64,000 bases of DNA from Dichetophora obliterata. Lineage: Eukaryota; Arthropoda; Insecta; Diptera; Sciomyzidae. Both the position numbers and the translations under genes were made by a program. Below, piece by piece: positions 22,249 to 33,745 of this stretch (the first letter of the stretch is position 1; every line of letters starts with the position of its first letter). The stretch is taken from contig OY986436.1 of the NCBI GenBank assembly GCA_963920525.1, forward strand, positions 31,103,574 through 31,167,573, written 5' to 3'. The notes under the pieces were generated by a model, which was not told the DNA's origin, did no database searches, and saw nothing but the letters and a program-made list of their open reading frames with translations.

Positions 22249-22689
22249 CAAATCACAAATCGAGGCGTAAAAAGCTTTGCTTCAAAAATCCACAGCTGAA
22301 TTGTGAAAAATGTGGAATTAAACGACAGGAACAACTAAGGGCTGGAAATTCTTGCCGATGTTAAGGCATAACACTAGCCTCGTTAAAAGAAATTCAAATT
22401 GTCTTTCACGTTTGTTTCGCCTAATCAATAATTCACGTATGGATCCAATCAATTCCTTTACGTAAATCTATCCCTTTCCTTCAGGTCAAAGACCAAACTT
22501 TGTTTGTATAAGGCGCATGCCTTGGTTCTTTGATCTTTTTTTAAAAAAAAAAAAGAAAAAAATATCAGAAACGAAAAATTTGTCTAGTTTTTACACGCAA
22601 AAATATGGTAAAAAATAACGCAAATTTTTTTATTTGTTTTTCCACGCTACTTGATGGGATTTGCCGTTTTGGGCCAGCGGATCATGCGG

Positions 22690-22850
22690 ATTGTCACGTT
22701 GACAGCATACTCTATCGGTAGAGCGATGAACTATTAGGTTTGTGTCTTAGCTGAAACATTTTTCGTTGCATGCTTTATATTGCTTTGATAGCGCCATCTA
22801 TGAGTAGAGCGTTGAACTATTAGGTTTGGTTCTTAGCTAAAGCATTTTTT
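22690..22850. repeat. ~95-bp direct repeat, third copy near 23310
   Basis: TAGAGCGATGAACTATTAGGTTTG (from ~22719) and TAGAGCGTTGAACTATTAGGTTTG (from ~22805), each followed by a CTTAGCT-AA-CATTTTT tail, are two units. A more diverged third piece (GCCATCTATCAGTTAAGCGACAAACTATTA) sits at ~23311, just after the next MITE. The MITE therefore probably inserted into an existing tandem array. Confidence 0.65.
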
Positions 22851-22861
22851 GATATTTACAT

Positions 22862-23299
22862 TAAGGGTATTCATGCTAGTGGACAATACCCTTATAAATG
22901 GTATAAACTGTATTGTATAAAGTATGGTATAAAGTTTATCGGCCTTATAAATGAACTGTCTAATTTGTATGGAGAATCCTTTGCACAAACCAGATATATT
23001 TACCTTTCAATTTAGTTGAGCAATAGAGGTGGCAAACTTTTATAATTAATCAGCTGTTTTCGTTTTTCGAAAATTTATACATTTTCTATTAGAAGCCTTT
23101 AAAAAGGCAATTAAGAGGTAAACATTTTTTAATTAGATCAAAAGTAACAAATATATAATTGAAAATTACAAATTAAAAAAACTTAGTGACAACATATGCC
23201 AATATATTGCAGTTGAAATTATATGCTGTTCATACAACCTGCCTGATAAAAATAACTAATTGCTCAAATTATAATTGCCACTTTGCATGAATACCCTTA
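22862..23299. mobile_element. 438-bp MITE with perfect 15-bp TIRs
   Basis: The ends are TAAGGGTATTCATGC and its exact complement GCATGAATACCCTTA. The interior is AT-rich and non-coding, with a further internal ATACCCTTATAAA inverted copy near the left end. Short TA/TTA flanks would suit a Tc1/mariner- or Harbinger-type MITE, but the superfamily is not determined. Confidence 0.75.
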
Positions 23300-23810
23300 T
23301 TATATTGCTTTGACAGTGCCATCTATCAGTTAAGCGACAAACTATTATATTTGTTGTTATCAATTGGTTGTTGTTGTTTTGCATGCTGGTAGCCAGACAG
23401 ACCGATAGAAAAATAGACGGACGGACATGCAAATGGATAAAGGGATAAAAAATTGATGACAAGCGTACAAGACTGCAGCTTGTGCAAGTGTAGAGAACTT
23501 AACTTGGTTGACAATAACGCTGTGAGTTGTGGTCTGGAGGTTGAGGGTTGGTGGGCTTAGAGATGGTGGAGTATTGTTGTCAGCGACGCTATTAAAATTT
23601 GTTAACAAAATCGATTTAACTCTATAGTAATGAATTTAATCACAAATTGTTTTGAGTAGGTTGGTTGAAGTGTGATGTTGTTGTTGTTGTCATAAATTAA
23701 AAATACAAACCATGTCCTTCACCTTACTGAACTATGCTGATGCAAGGCAAAACAAAACGAGTTGATTTATACATGAAGCCTTCTTTATTAATAGATAAGA
23801 ATTTTGATAA

Positions 23811-24404
23811 TTATATAAATAAAAAAATTGATTTTATATATAAATTATTCTTATAATGAGAGGTGTGTATGTATTCTACTAAACGATCATGGATTATCAA
23901 GCAATAGGCTGACGTTTTATCCTGAATCGGTTTGTTTGCTTCGGTGTAAAATTCAATCCATAAATCCAAAAGCCCAGTCTTAACTGGTTCCTTTTGATGG
24001 GATACATCAACAACAATAAGCGATGTAATAGCCTTAAATTCAGTAACATCTAGCAATGGTTGAGGTTCCCGCATACAAAAACTTTGCTGAAATTTTGCAT
24101 ACATAACAAATAGAATAGCATACTGTCCCATTTCAAAGCGCGTATTAAAATCATCATAGGGATATGAATCGGAGTTTAAATGAGCTTTTAAATTATATTT
24201 AATATAATGATCAAATGTATTTCCTTCCTCTTTACTCTCTTCATTTTGTAAGCCAATAAAAATAAATCTTGGTCTTTCATTTCGCTGACTTAGTTTTACA
24301 TTCCATAAAAACTTTGTACTTTTACTTTTTGAAAGCATAGGATTTGCATAACGGACAGTGAACTGTCTCCATATAAGCGATGGACAAAAATAGAAGGAGT
24401 CCTC
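23811..24404 (-). pseudogene. Double-jelly-roll capsid-like protein fragment
   Basis: A minus-strand open segment of about 197 codons (ATG at 24338, but open to 24404). It resembles the double-jelly-roll (DJR-like) proteins that are scattered through arthropod genomes and related to Polinton/Maverick-type major capsid proteins. Visible family marks in order are WNVKLSQRNERPRFIFIGLQ, a YPYDDFNTRFEMGQYAILF segment, a YAKFQ segment, VVDVSHQKEPVKTG, IEFYTEAN and AYCLIIHDRLVEY. The usual family continues for a few tens of residues past this point. Here the frame runs into unrelated AT-rich sequence, and the N-terminal part is also missing. It is therefore a fragment of an integrated virus-like mobile element. 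No protease, polymerase or integrase gene of such an element is visible nearby. Confidence 0.65.
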
Positions 24405-25128
24405 CTATGATAATGCAATTTTGTATGCTTAATTAACATATATGAATGAACATATCTGTGTCGTTTTATCATAACATCTTAAGTCTAAAAATTGTATTTG
24501 GAGATATTAACGATTTTCTGTAAAATCGTTTGTGTTGGAGCTTTAGAAAATATTTTTAGCCCAGAAAGAAGTGTCACTATTTTTAAAAACAAAGTAGATT
24601 GATTTTTAAAAATATTTCGTTTGAAAGTTTGTTTTTTTCATTGTTTTGTAATTCAGATGTTTTGTAAAGAGAAGTTAAAGAAAGAATAATGCCTTAATTC
24701 TACTTAAGATTTTGTATAGAAAGCGAAACAAGATTTTTAAAATTTATAAGTGGACATAAGAGCTTCTGTTAAAATTGAAACGAGTAAGTTAATGGAGATA
24801 GGATGGATTTGTATTTTTTAATTTTTTAACAAAAATAGTGAAAATAACAATGTTCAGTTTTTTTTTCAGTTTTTTACAACAATAAAAAATTCACAGTTTT
24901 TATAAAAGTTAAACAAAAATATTCATGTGATTTCATTGAGTTTGAAAATAGTTTTTATCAAAATAATTAAGTAATTATTCGTAACTTTCATCATCTGATG
25001 TTAAATATCTCCTTCATATCTTCTGATGTTAAATTTATGTTGAAGCCTCTATAAACTTCATCCACTAGCGGCAACATATCTATGAGATCTTTTTTCTTTT
25101 TGGTGTTAATTTTTATTGGTGAGACGTA
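24405..25128. other. No gene recognised
   Basis: AT-rich spacer between the capsid-like fragment and the DUF7869-type gene. No coding frame, inverted repeat or LTR was seen. Whether the two flanking genes belonged to one element cannot be told from this spacer. Confidence 0.5.
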
Positions 25129-26771
25129 TCAATATTTTAAGTCTTTTATTTTAATACAATTGTTTCCTCTCTTTGTTATATTTATGCATTTGAAAGGATC
25201 TTCTTCATTTAAAGATGTTTTAAAATATTTTTTACCATATTCCTTGGTATATCTGAACCATTTAATATCATGCCAACCGAATTTATGACCGTTGTCATCT
25301 ACTTTTCGCCAAGTAAATAAATTTTTCGATGCGTGTGTAAAATCAAATATATTCGATTGGTCCATTTCATTAACCAAAAATTTTTTGTTTACTCCCACTG
25401 ATATTATAAGTTGGTACCAATCACGGGGATGGTGGATTTTTATTGAAGATTTCTTTTTCTCTGTGGCAGTATGGTCACTATCGCATTCCATGTGCGTGTG
25501 ACCAGGGACCATGAATTTATGGTCTATAATACTTACATTGCTTTCTAATTGCATGAAAATCGCAAACATAGTTGCAATGAACGAATTTTTGTTTTGACCT
25601 GGACAGCAGTCACTGTAGAAAACAACGTCATTTACATTGGCATTTAATTGCAATAAATGAGTGAATACGCATGAAGCTATTTCGTTTCCACCTCTTTTGG
25701 CTATTGCTTCATGCCACATGTAGCATATCGGTTGATTTGTTGCACAGTCATATATGGTAAGATTAAAGGACCATAGTGGCCTTTTGTAGAATAACAGTGA
25801 TGTTCTCAACAGCGGTGTAGGAAGGCACTGCTGAAGATCAAAACAAAACACTTGAAGCTTACTATCATTTAAAGATTTTTCTTTGTATTTTTTTTTTAGA
25901 ATCATAAGCTTGTTGTGCTAGGTTGAGATGTTCAGTTTGCTCTAATTTTAAAGACTCAAGTTCTTCAGATTTGGCCACTTGTATTTTACACTGAAGCAAG
26001 TCGCATTTGTGGCAAGTGTCAACTTTAGGTTTCTTAAATTTTAAATTGAGTGTTCCGATTAATTGAGCAAATTTTGAAAGTGATACGGAATGGTCGTATT
26101 TTTCTCCATAAAGGCGATGCATTGCTGCTACAGACAAATCACTCGGTAGATAACGCTTAGAGGTATCGCGACGAGTATAGTGCGACTCATATGACGGAAA
26201 ACTTTTTATGAAGTCTAAAATTTCCTTTTCTTTTGCCATAGAAAGTTTTCTAGAGCAAATATGCTTTCCTCGTAAGTCTCCACTGACACCAAATCCTTCA
26301 AGTTTTGCCTTCGCAACCGTTTTTATGAATTGTTCTGTCTCAGATAACGTGAATCTGAAGCATTTATTGCAAACTGAAATTCTATTACCACCATCCTCCA
26401 AAAAATAATAGTATGAATGTGCTCTGCTTCGTGGATTTCTTTCATTTTTGAATCTTTTTATAGTGTTTGTTTCCTCAATTTCAATTAATGCAGCAACATA
26501 TGCTTTACGTAAGTTATAGGAGCCTTTTCCCCAATATTGCTTGTGTATGAATTGCTGTTCCTCGTATGTTATTCTATCAGCGCATCTTTTTCTGCACGAT
26601 TCCAACCAATTAGTTTAGTACAACACTTACAACTTCACTTTCTGCATCTGAGCTGGGTGCAGTACAATTACTTATATTAAAACTAGGATCAACAACGGAA
26701 TCATTACTAGAGAAATCAACATTACTCACATTGTTAATGTCTAATATGCTCAATATATTTTCACTTTCCAT
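25129..26771 (-). pseudogene. DUF7869-type, putative transposase-like gene, frameshifted
   Basis: Three minus-strand pieces form one gene. An N-terminal acidic piece starts at ATG 26771 (MESENILSILD). The middle piece (to 25865) has an NRISVCNKCFRFTLS zinc-binding region, SFPSYESHYTRRDTS, YLPSDLS and PKVDTCHKCD. The C-terminal piece (25905..25129) has FCFDLQQCLPTP, FYSDCCPGQNKN and VPGHTHMECDSDH. These motifs mark the DUF7869-type proteins common in arthropods. The spaced acidic residues (FCFD, YSD, HMECD) suggest an RNase H/DDE-like fold, which is inference. The middle and C-terminal frames meet at a run of ten T near 25890; the first two are separated by stops near 26610. Slippage, sequencing error and true decay are all possible at the homopolymer. 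Confidence 0.65.
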
Positions 26772-26819
26772 TTTTAACCGAATGATCTTAACAGCTTGAC
26801 AGTATTTCAGCAACTGAAC

Positions 26820-27359
26820 AGCTTATGTAAGCAAAGAGATGAAATGAACACACACAAAAACAAACTTATGTTGATTTAAAATACCGTTATCGTTAAACGG
26901 AAATTTAGCAAAGCATTGTAAGTATACTAAAGATGTTATGCTAAACGACACATTTTACCTTTTTGAAAATTTGAATTTTATTATAAGCACTTATGTCCAT
27001 TTAAGTGATGAAAATCTGAAAAGATTGTTGATACATAAACGCGTAAGTAAACATATGATGTTTGATTTTATTAAATTTGTCACAAATTGTGTTATATATA
27101 TAGAGTTTATGTTGATGTAAGTTTTTATGGAAAAACTTTTAATAACCGATACGACATTTCAAAAAACTTAGGTTTACTTAAGATATTTTGTCGTGGTAAA
27201 TATATTCAAAAAGAATAATCGTTGAAAAATTAACCTCGATAACTTTTTCATAAAACGGAGTATTTGAAAACGGGTTGGATGCACATGTGGAATGTAAGAA
27301 GATGAACCAGAATATGACCTTAACTCGATTTTGACTTAACTCGACTTAAGATGTTATAA
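26820..27359. other. No gene recognised
   Basis: Upstream flank of the DUF7869-type gene. I see no terminal repeat that would mark the end of a mobile element, and no promoter motif I would defend. Confidence 0.5.
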
Positions 27360-27700
27360 TATATTGCCACAGATATATGAATTGTTTACTTAATTTTGTA
27401 TGGAAGGTACATACAAAAGTTGGCCGATCTAAAGAAAAATTCATCAGCAGAGTAGTCAAATAGATTTATAGATGTATATTGAAAATAATCAAAATCGGTT
27501 GAACTCTACGAGTACCTCCTTTGGACCTATATAAATAATTTACTTGATTTTGTATGGGCCGAGATACAATGGTTGACCGGTCTTAACAAAAATTCGCCAA
27601 TATGATAATGAAATAGATATATAAAGAATATAAAGATAAATAATAGAAATCGGTTAGACCCTAGGGGTACCTCTCTAGGACCTATATTAATTTTTTATTT
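27360..27700. repeat. Two degenerate ~155-bp tandem units
   Basis: TTTACTTAATTTTGTATGG (from ~27387) and TTTACTTGATTTTGTATGG (from ~27540) begin two units. The units share a GTTG-CCG-TCTTAA region, AAATAGAT-TATA, AATCGGTT(G/A)(A/G)A and GTACCTC-TTGGACCTATAT. A third start (TTTATTTGATTTTGTATA) appears at ~27697. Similarity is about 70%. The style resembles the array at the right end of the window, but the sequences are not clearly the same family. Confidence 0.7.
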
Positions 27701-29340
27701 GATTTTGTATATACATTTTTAATTTTAAGCATTTTTTATAAAAAAAATATACATTTGTAGGACGTAGTAAGAAAAGTTATTTTCAGTTCCTTATAAAACA
27801 ATACATGTATATTAATAATCTAAGAAAATCACTTATTTAAACATATTCTGTTTTTTTGTTTCATCAAAATATGCCAATTTTTTATTATTTCTCATTCAAA
27901 TATATTAAATTTCGAAACCACTTGAAAATAACTTGTTTTTAATTTTTAATCAAACAAGCTATGTCCAAAATTCGAATTTCTTAAAAAAAAAATACTCATC
28001 TTCACAGTGTTGCAGCTCAACTAAAACGCATTCTATTGCACCAATATTTTGTTTTATCGATATTCAAAGTATTATCTGTCGATTGATACTAAATTTGCAG
28101 CATTTCGGGACACACATTTTTTTTATTATTGTTCACTTGGCACTTCACTGTGTGACGGTCCAACTTCATAAATCCATTCAAATAAGATTTTTATTGTTAA
28201 TTATCTTGAGAATTTCCAATTTTGCAAAGTTCGGTAGTTGTTTGTGAGGCATTTTCCATGTTATATCCAGTACATTTTAATTGCTATGTTGCATTAGAAG
28301 TATTATATGAATTATCATTAAACGAAGAACGTGGGAGAATAAGCTGTGTTTGTGTGTAAGCATTGCGTTTTATTTCTGTGTGAAACATTTTTTATGGTTG
28401 CCGTTGGAGTTAGCGCTAAAATTTTGAGACAAACCGCTTTGAACAGCTAAAATGAAACCAATTAATGAAAATCCGAGCGATGCGTTTCTGCAAGACAATA
28501 AATATTTTGTATTATCCCTGCAGAGCTAACGTTAGTTTGCATGCACTTAAGTTGTCGTTCGTCAATTTGACGAAGCCTGTTTTAAAACTTAAAACTTATA
28601 AAAAAAAAGAGTAAAATTATAGGAATCATTTAATTTATTTGTTTTATTTCTTGGCTTGGAGGAACTAAAATCAAATATTTGTCTTAACAAAATACACCAA
28701 TTTTTAGTTTTATTCAAGAAAATTTTTCATGTTAATGATGAATTGGAAATAAAAATTAGAAAAAGAGAGTGTTGTTCGGTGATTCGACGAAGGTTAGCTT
28801 TCCAGGGTTTATTATGCATCATTCTTAGCTCTGATAAGAAAATATGCTAAAATATATCTTTACATATTATACTAATCGATATTTTTAGGAGCATTTTTCA
28901 AAAAATTTAAATATTTCAATAAAAATTAAGCCGGAAATTTAAGCCCCTTCAAAGAGATAATGTCAAGACAAAGGGAATACAAGATATAATTTGAGCCTAC
29001 AGGTTTAAGACAAAGGTTTTTGAAAAAATAAATACTTATCTGACACGCATTCTTTTCTAAAACTGGTCATATTATACTGTAAAGTTTGAAGTAGTAATTT
29101 TTTTGCATATGGTCACTTTTTTCTGTAAAAGTAAGTAGCGAAAATATAATATTGCCTTGTATATATGTACAGACTTTAAACAAATGATTGCACGATATCT
29201 GATCATGACACTTAAAAAAAGCGAAAAAAAATATCGTTTCTTTTTGATGGGTTATCGAATAATAATTATTTATATAGATTAAGATATATAAAAAAAGGAT
29301 TCAAATTAATATTATTTTAGCAACTAAAGTGATCTTTTTT
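27701..29340. other. No gene recognised
   Basis: AT-rich DNA. Frames of 64-104 codons (27933..28247 and 28656..28850 on the plus strand) lack motifs. The minus strand of 28250..28010 gives short protein-like pieces with many stops, too weak to name. No bounded repeat was found. Confidence 0.45.
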
Positions 29341-29369
29341 TCCAAAATAAGATTTTCATCAGGGCACCA

Positions 29370-29500
29370 ACCAGCGTTTTTTTAATACTGAATCAGTACA
29401 TTTATGAGTTCAGTACTAGTATTGTATTATTAGATTTACCAGTACAGTACTGTATCAGTACATTAACGAGTACTGTATCAGTACAACACCTCTGTATTTG
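29370..29500. repeat. Cluster of CAGTACT / GTACTG repeats
   Basis: Within ~130 bases the self-complementary core AGTACT or its variants occur about eight times (for example TCAGTACATT, CAGTACTAGTATTG, ACAGTACTGTATCAGTAC). This gives overlapping short palindromes. It is non-coding and is either a decayed simple repeat or a recombination-prone patch. Confidence 0.6.
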
Positions 29501-29529
29501 TGACTACTATTTTAAAGTACCAGTGCTGT

Positions 29530-31230
29530 ATCCCTGACCTCGTTTTTACAGTAAGAATAATAAAAACATAATTTTTAAAAAAGTTTGCATTTAGCAATGC
29601 GTTAGAGTTAATCTCGATCGAGGACAAACAAAAAATGAACTGTTGAAATCATTTAATATAGAATATTTATACAAACTTCAATCATAAACGAAGTGTTAAA
29701 TGTGCTGCAAAAACCAATATATGATGACAGCATTATAAAGAGGGATTACCAATGCCACTCTTAATATTTAAAATCCTTCAACAATAATGATGAGCTTCGT
29801 TTACCAATTCAAAATTAGGAACTATTTGTTCTTTCCAGAGAGTATGCATATAAAAATGCTTAAGGGATGTATTAACTTTGTCACTCCGTTTGTAATGCAC
29901 AGAAGGTGGCGTGGCAGGTATAGAACAGTATATATATTCTTGATCAGCATTACCTCCTGAGTCGATTTAGCCATGTCCCTCTATATGTCTGTGATCACGA
30001 TAATAGCCGTAACGATATTCAGCAATCGTAACGATATTCAATATATAAGCTTTATATTCAAAAATACTTTCAAGTTCAAAAATGAGCCAAATAAGATTTG
30101 CAAATAAGTTTAAATCTTTACTATGCCTTCGATGATAGGAAATTGGTTAAAAAAATATATAAATTCCGTACACTTCCCGTACAAAGTGATGTCATTATAA
30201 TAGTAAGCCCTTTATACATTAAAAATTAAAAATATTCAACTTTATATTGTGAGTGTAAGCTTTAATAAATCAAAAGGAATCTCAAATGTTAAATATTTGG
30301 ATAAGAACAAGGCCCTATAAAAGTTACGTCGTCAAAATAATACAAAATTGAAGATTTAAACCAACGAATCAAATTGAAGAATAAACCAACATTTTTTTTT
30401 CGTTCAACTTTTTTCCCCCTTACCTTACCTTATATTTTCGTACGTTTAAGTATTTTTACTAATAATTTATTTCAGCTTTGAATTTATTTGATTTTATTTA
30501 AATAAACCATGATGTTTATTTATTTAAATATTTCATAATTGTAATGTTTTTATAAAAAATTTTAACTTAAGTTATGTAATGTTATTATTATTAAATATCC
30601 ATTGATGTACTATAAAAGACCAAGTCTTATTGTACTTATTTAATATTAATAATAATATTAATAACATTTTCTTAAGAGGCCTCCGATTCGTGTCAGATAA
30701 TTCAGGAGTTACAAACTGATCCAAATGCTTAATAAGTGATTAATAAGAGTCAATTTTCTTGCATGTGTAAGCAACATGTTGGAAAAAACATAGCGAAAAT
30801 GCTCGCATCACCTGTTTTTTACACTGGAATCTATGTCATGCTAGATACTTGAATTTTTGATAATGCTTACAAAATTCTTCATGGAAGAGACTTATATAAC
30901 CTATGTTTGTTTTTCTTCATCAGTTTCTGATACCCTACAGCCGGAAGTTTTGACTTTGAAGAAACTGCGCTGTGTGAAATATCAAGGAAGAATATCAAAG
31001 TTGTGTTAATGGGTTAGGAAAGTAGGTCAAAAATAAAAACACCAGTCTTTCAGCGTTTTCAAAGTTGAGGCGTAATGACTGTTTTGATGAATTTTAAAGT
31101 TGGCATTTGCGGAAAATATATAATGAAATTATATGGAAATCGGTTCTTTTTTAAATGGAAAATAGTTTTATTTTTATTTTTTGGTATTGTACATGAAAGT
31201 TTTTAGAAGACTATGATATTTTGTTAAATA
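29530..31230. other. No gene recognised
   Basis: AT-rich DNA with a TTATTTAAATAAA-type palindrome patch near 30500-30540 and AATATTAATAATAATATTAATA near 30643. No coding frame or element ends were recognised up to the transposon at 31231. Confidence 0.45.
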
Positions 31231-31731
31231 CAGGGTGTTACAAAAAATAAATTTTTTTCTGTCCTATGAACCAAATGCACATATTCGGAAAGAGGGGAAA
31301 AAATAAAAATACACGTGTATCGTCGATTTTCATGTACACGTCAGAATTTTTTTTTTTAAGTTTGAAGTATAAAGCTCGAAGTGGCCTGTGTGGAAGCCTT
31401 TGGACCGATTTTTAACCCTTTTTCAGTGATCTAATCGAGCTGATTTTTTGCAGGCAGACTCGTGGAAATGTCTGTAGCACGTCAAATTTATTAAAAACAA
31501 TTTTTATCAATTCTCAGATTTTCCCCAATTTTTATTATTTTTGAAAAAAAAAAATATTTTTTTCACTTTTCTTAGCATAACTTGAAGGAACTCCAAATTT
31601 TTAAACTACTAAAGCGTTAAGAAAAAAAAAATGTTTTTTGACCCATCCTACTCGATATAGTTGTAGTTAATCAATAGTAACCTTCTAACACTAAACAGTT
31701 TTTGACTTTTACAACACTTACAACTGGTCTA

Positions 31732-31870
31732 GGGGCCCTCAAACGATACTACATGTCCATCCCACTTCCATCGGACATGTCCATCCGCCTTGATTTCTTG
31801 CACACGAACGATACTACATGTGTGATGATTTGACTGGTCGGATGGACATGTAGTATCGTTTGAGGGCCCC
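31732..31870. mobile_element. 139-bp hairpin MITE with perfect 31-bp arms
   Basis: 31732..31762 and 31840..31870 are exact inverted complements over 31 bases, starting GGGGCCCTCAAACGATACTA. The inner core ACGATACTACATGT occurs a third time between the arms (~31805). Flanks are CTA on the left and TTA on the right. It has no coding capacity. The perfect arms inside a heavily mutated host element argue for recent insertion. Confidence 0.85.
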
Positions 31871-31955
31871 TTAAGACAGATGAAATAAGGAATTGCAATA
31901 TTGTTTTAAGTTCTGTTGTGCGAAAACGTATTTATATATATTTCATCTGAAAAAA

Positions 31956-33745
31956 ATGCAGTGTCTGACGCGAAATAGCTTTTGTTACGTTTGTGGCTTA
32001 TTCGCACCAAGTAAAAATTTCAAAAATATTACTAAAACAGTGGTGAATTCGTTTCAGAAAATATTTAAGACTGCTTATGTTCCTTACTTGTGGTATACTC
32101 CGGAAGTCGTGTGCGACTATTGCTACAGAAATTTGTGCAAGTTTACTGATGGAAGGTCAACAATAAAGTACGCTGTACCAACAATTTGACTACCACGCAC
32201 GGAGCACTGCAATGAATTGTGCTACTTTTGTGTAACTTTTGCTCAAACAAAAGGGTACCAATACATTCACCGCAACAAAATTCGCTACGCTAATGTAGAA
32301 TCGGTAATTCCAGCAGCTCTATACTCACCAGAAGACCGTGTAGTGGCTTCAGTGGAGAGTTTTGATAATGTTCCCGAAATAAGCGATGCAGAATCAACAG
32401 TTGTACCAAAACTGCTATCAACTTTTCTTCCATCGAATGCGAGATGCGAGAGTCCACAAGTATCGGAATTTGTGGCAACACCCAGTGAAATTGGGACTGC
32501 AATGCCGCATTTTATAACGCAAACCGACTTCAATGACCTCGTACGAGACGGAAATTTGTCGAGGAGAACAGCAGAACTCTTTGCATCACGCTTTAAGCAG
32601 TGGAATATAGTGGCGGCTGATTTTAAAATAACAGCCGCTCGTGATCGAGGAAGCACTATTCCATATGACCAATTTTTAGATTGCACGAAGATCGGGAAAA
32701 AAACTTGGCTTATTGTTGTGACATTGATTCGCTGTTTGCAAAAATCGGTTACCCACATATTTCAGAGGAGTGGCGACTTTTCATCGATGCATCGGTCAAC
32801 AGCCTTAAAGTCGTGCTGCTTCATATCGGCAACACACATCCATCTGTCCCGATCGCATATGCCACAAACCTCAAAGAAACATACGAAGGCATGGAATTAA
32901 TATTACAGTTGATAAAGTGCAAAGAGCATAATTGGAAAATATGCTGCGATCTGAAAGTGGTCGGTTTACTCATGGGTGTTAAGCGTGGATTTCCAACCCA
33001 CCAGTGATTTTTGTGTACATGGGAAGGTCGAAAAAGAGATGAGCATTACACTGAATTTTAGTGGAAGCCGCGAACATGCTACAAAGTAGGCACCATTGGT
33101 GCAGCCGTCTCAAATCATTTTGCCTCCATTACACATTAAGCTCGGTCTCGTATCAAATCTTGTTAAAAAACTGGATCGTGATGGCGAGGCCATTGCAACT
33201 TTGCGCAACATTTTCCCGAAATTGAGCGGCGCAAAGATTCATGCAGGTATTTTTTTTAAGAAGTCATTCAGTAACTTTATGTTTTTTAATGATTTTTTGA
33301 TTCAAGGTGTTCAAGGTGATTTTGTTCAATGGTCCGCAGATAAAACAAATAATTGCAAGTTCTGAATTTTCATCAAAATTAAATGCTATGGAACAACGTG
33401 CATGGAAAGGTACAGTTGCCGTTATTGAGCAGTTTCTTGGCAACAAACGAGCTGCCAATTATAAAAATATTGTCACAGAAATGATTTCGGCATATGGCGA
33501 AATGGGCATTTTAATGTCGCTAAAGATCCATTTTCTTCACAATCATTTAGATTTTTTTCCCTGATGATTTAGGAGCTTGTAGCGATGAGCATGGCGAAAG
33601 GTTTCATCAGGACATTACGGCTATTGAAAAGCGCTTTAAAGCAAAAGACATTACGCATATGCTTGGCGAATACTGTTGGTCTATTTGTCGCGATACTGAA
33701 GCAAATGCTAACAACCACAAAAATAAAAGGCCTAAATTTCTTTAA
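31956..33745 (+). pseudogene. Transposase of an arthropod-wide family, broken
   Basis: Plus-strand pieces, in order. ATG at 31956 begins a cysteine-rich zinc-finger head (FCYVCGLF, VVCDYCYRNL, then CYFCVTF); a single TGA at 32187..32189 splits it. Next come ITQTDFNDLVRDGNLS and FASRFKQWNI (to ~32690), then after a frameshift ISEEWRLFIDASVNSLKVVL, NLKETYEGMELIL and CCDLKVVGLL (to 33007). Two stops follow, then LPPLHIKLGLVSNLVK and, after another frame change, WKGTVAVIEQFLGNKRAANY, LKIHFLHNHLDFFP and ACSDEHGERFHQDI, with the natural stop at 33745. This layout is known to me as a very common repeated protein in spiders and insects. The acidic residues in LFIDAS, CCDLKV and DEHGERFH are candidate DDE residues (inference). 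At least three stops and three frame changes make it inactive. Confidence 0.7.

Noticed and set aside
28010..28260. Protein-like minus-strand pieces (MPHKQLPNFAKLEILK)
   Set aside because: Short, with stops in every frame and no recognised motif; composition alone does not support a gene.
32285..32758. 157-codon minus-strand frame
   Set aside because: Lies antisense to the transposase relic 31956..33745, which has clear family motifs on the plus strand.
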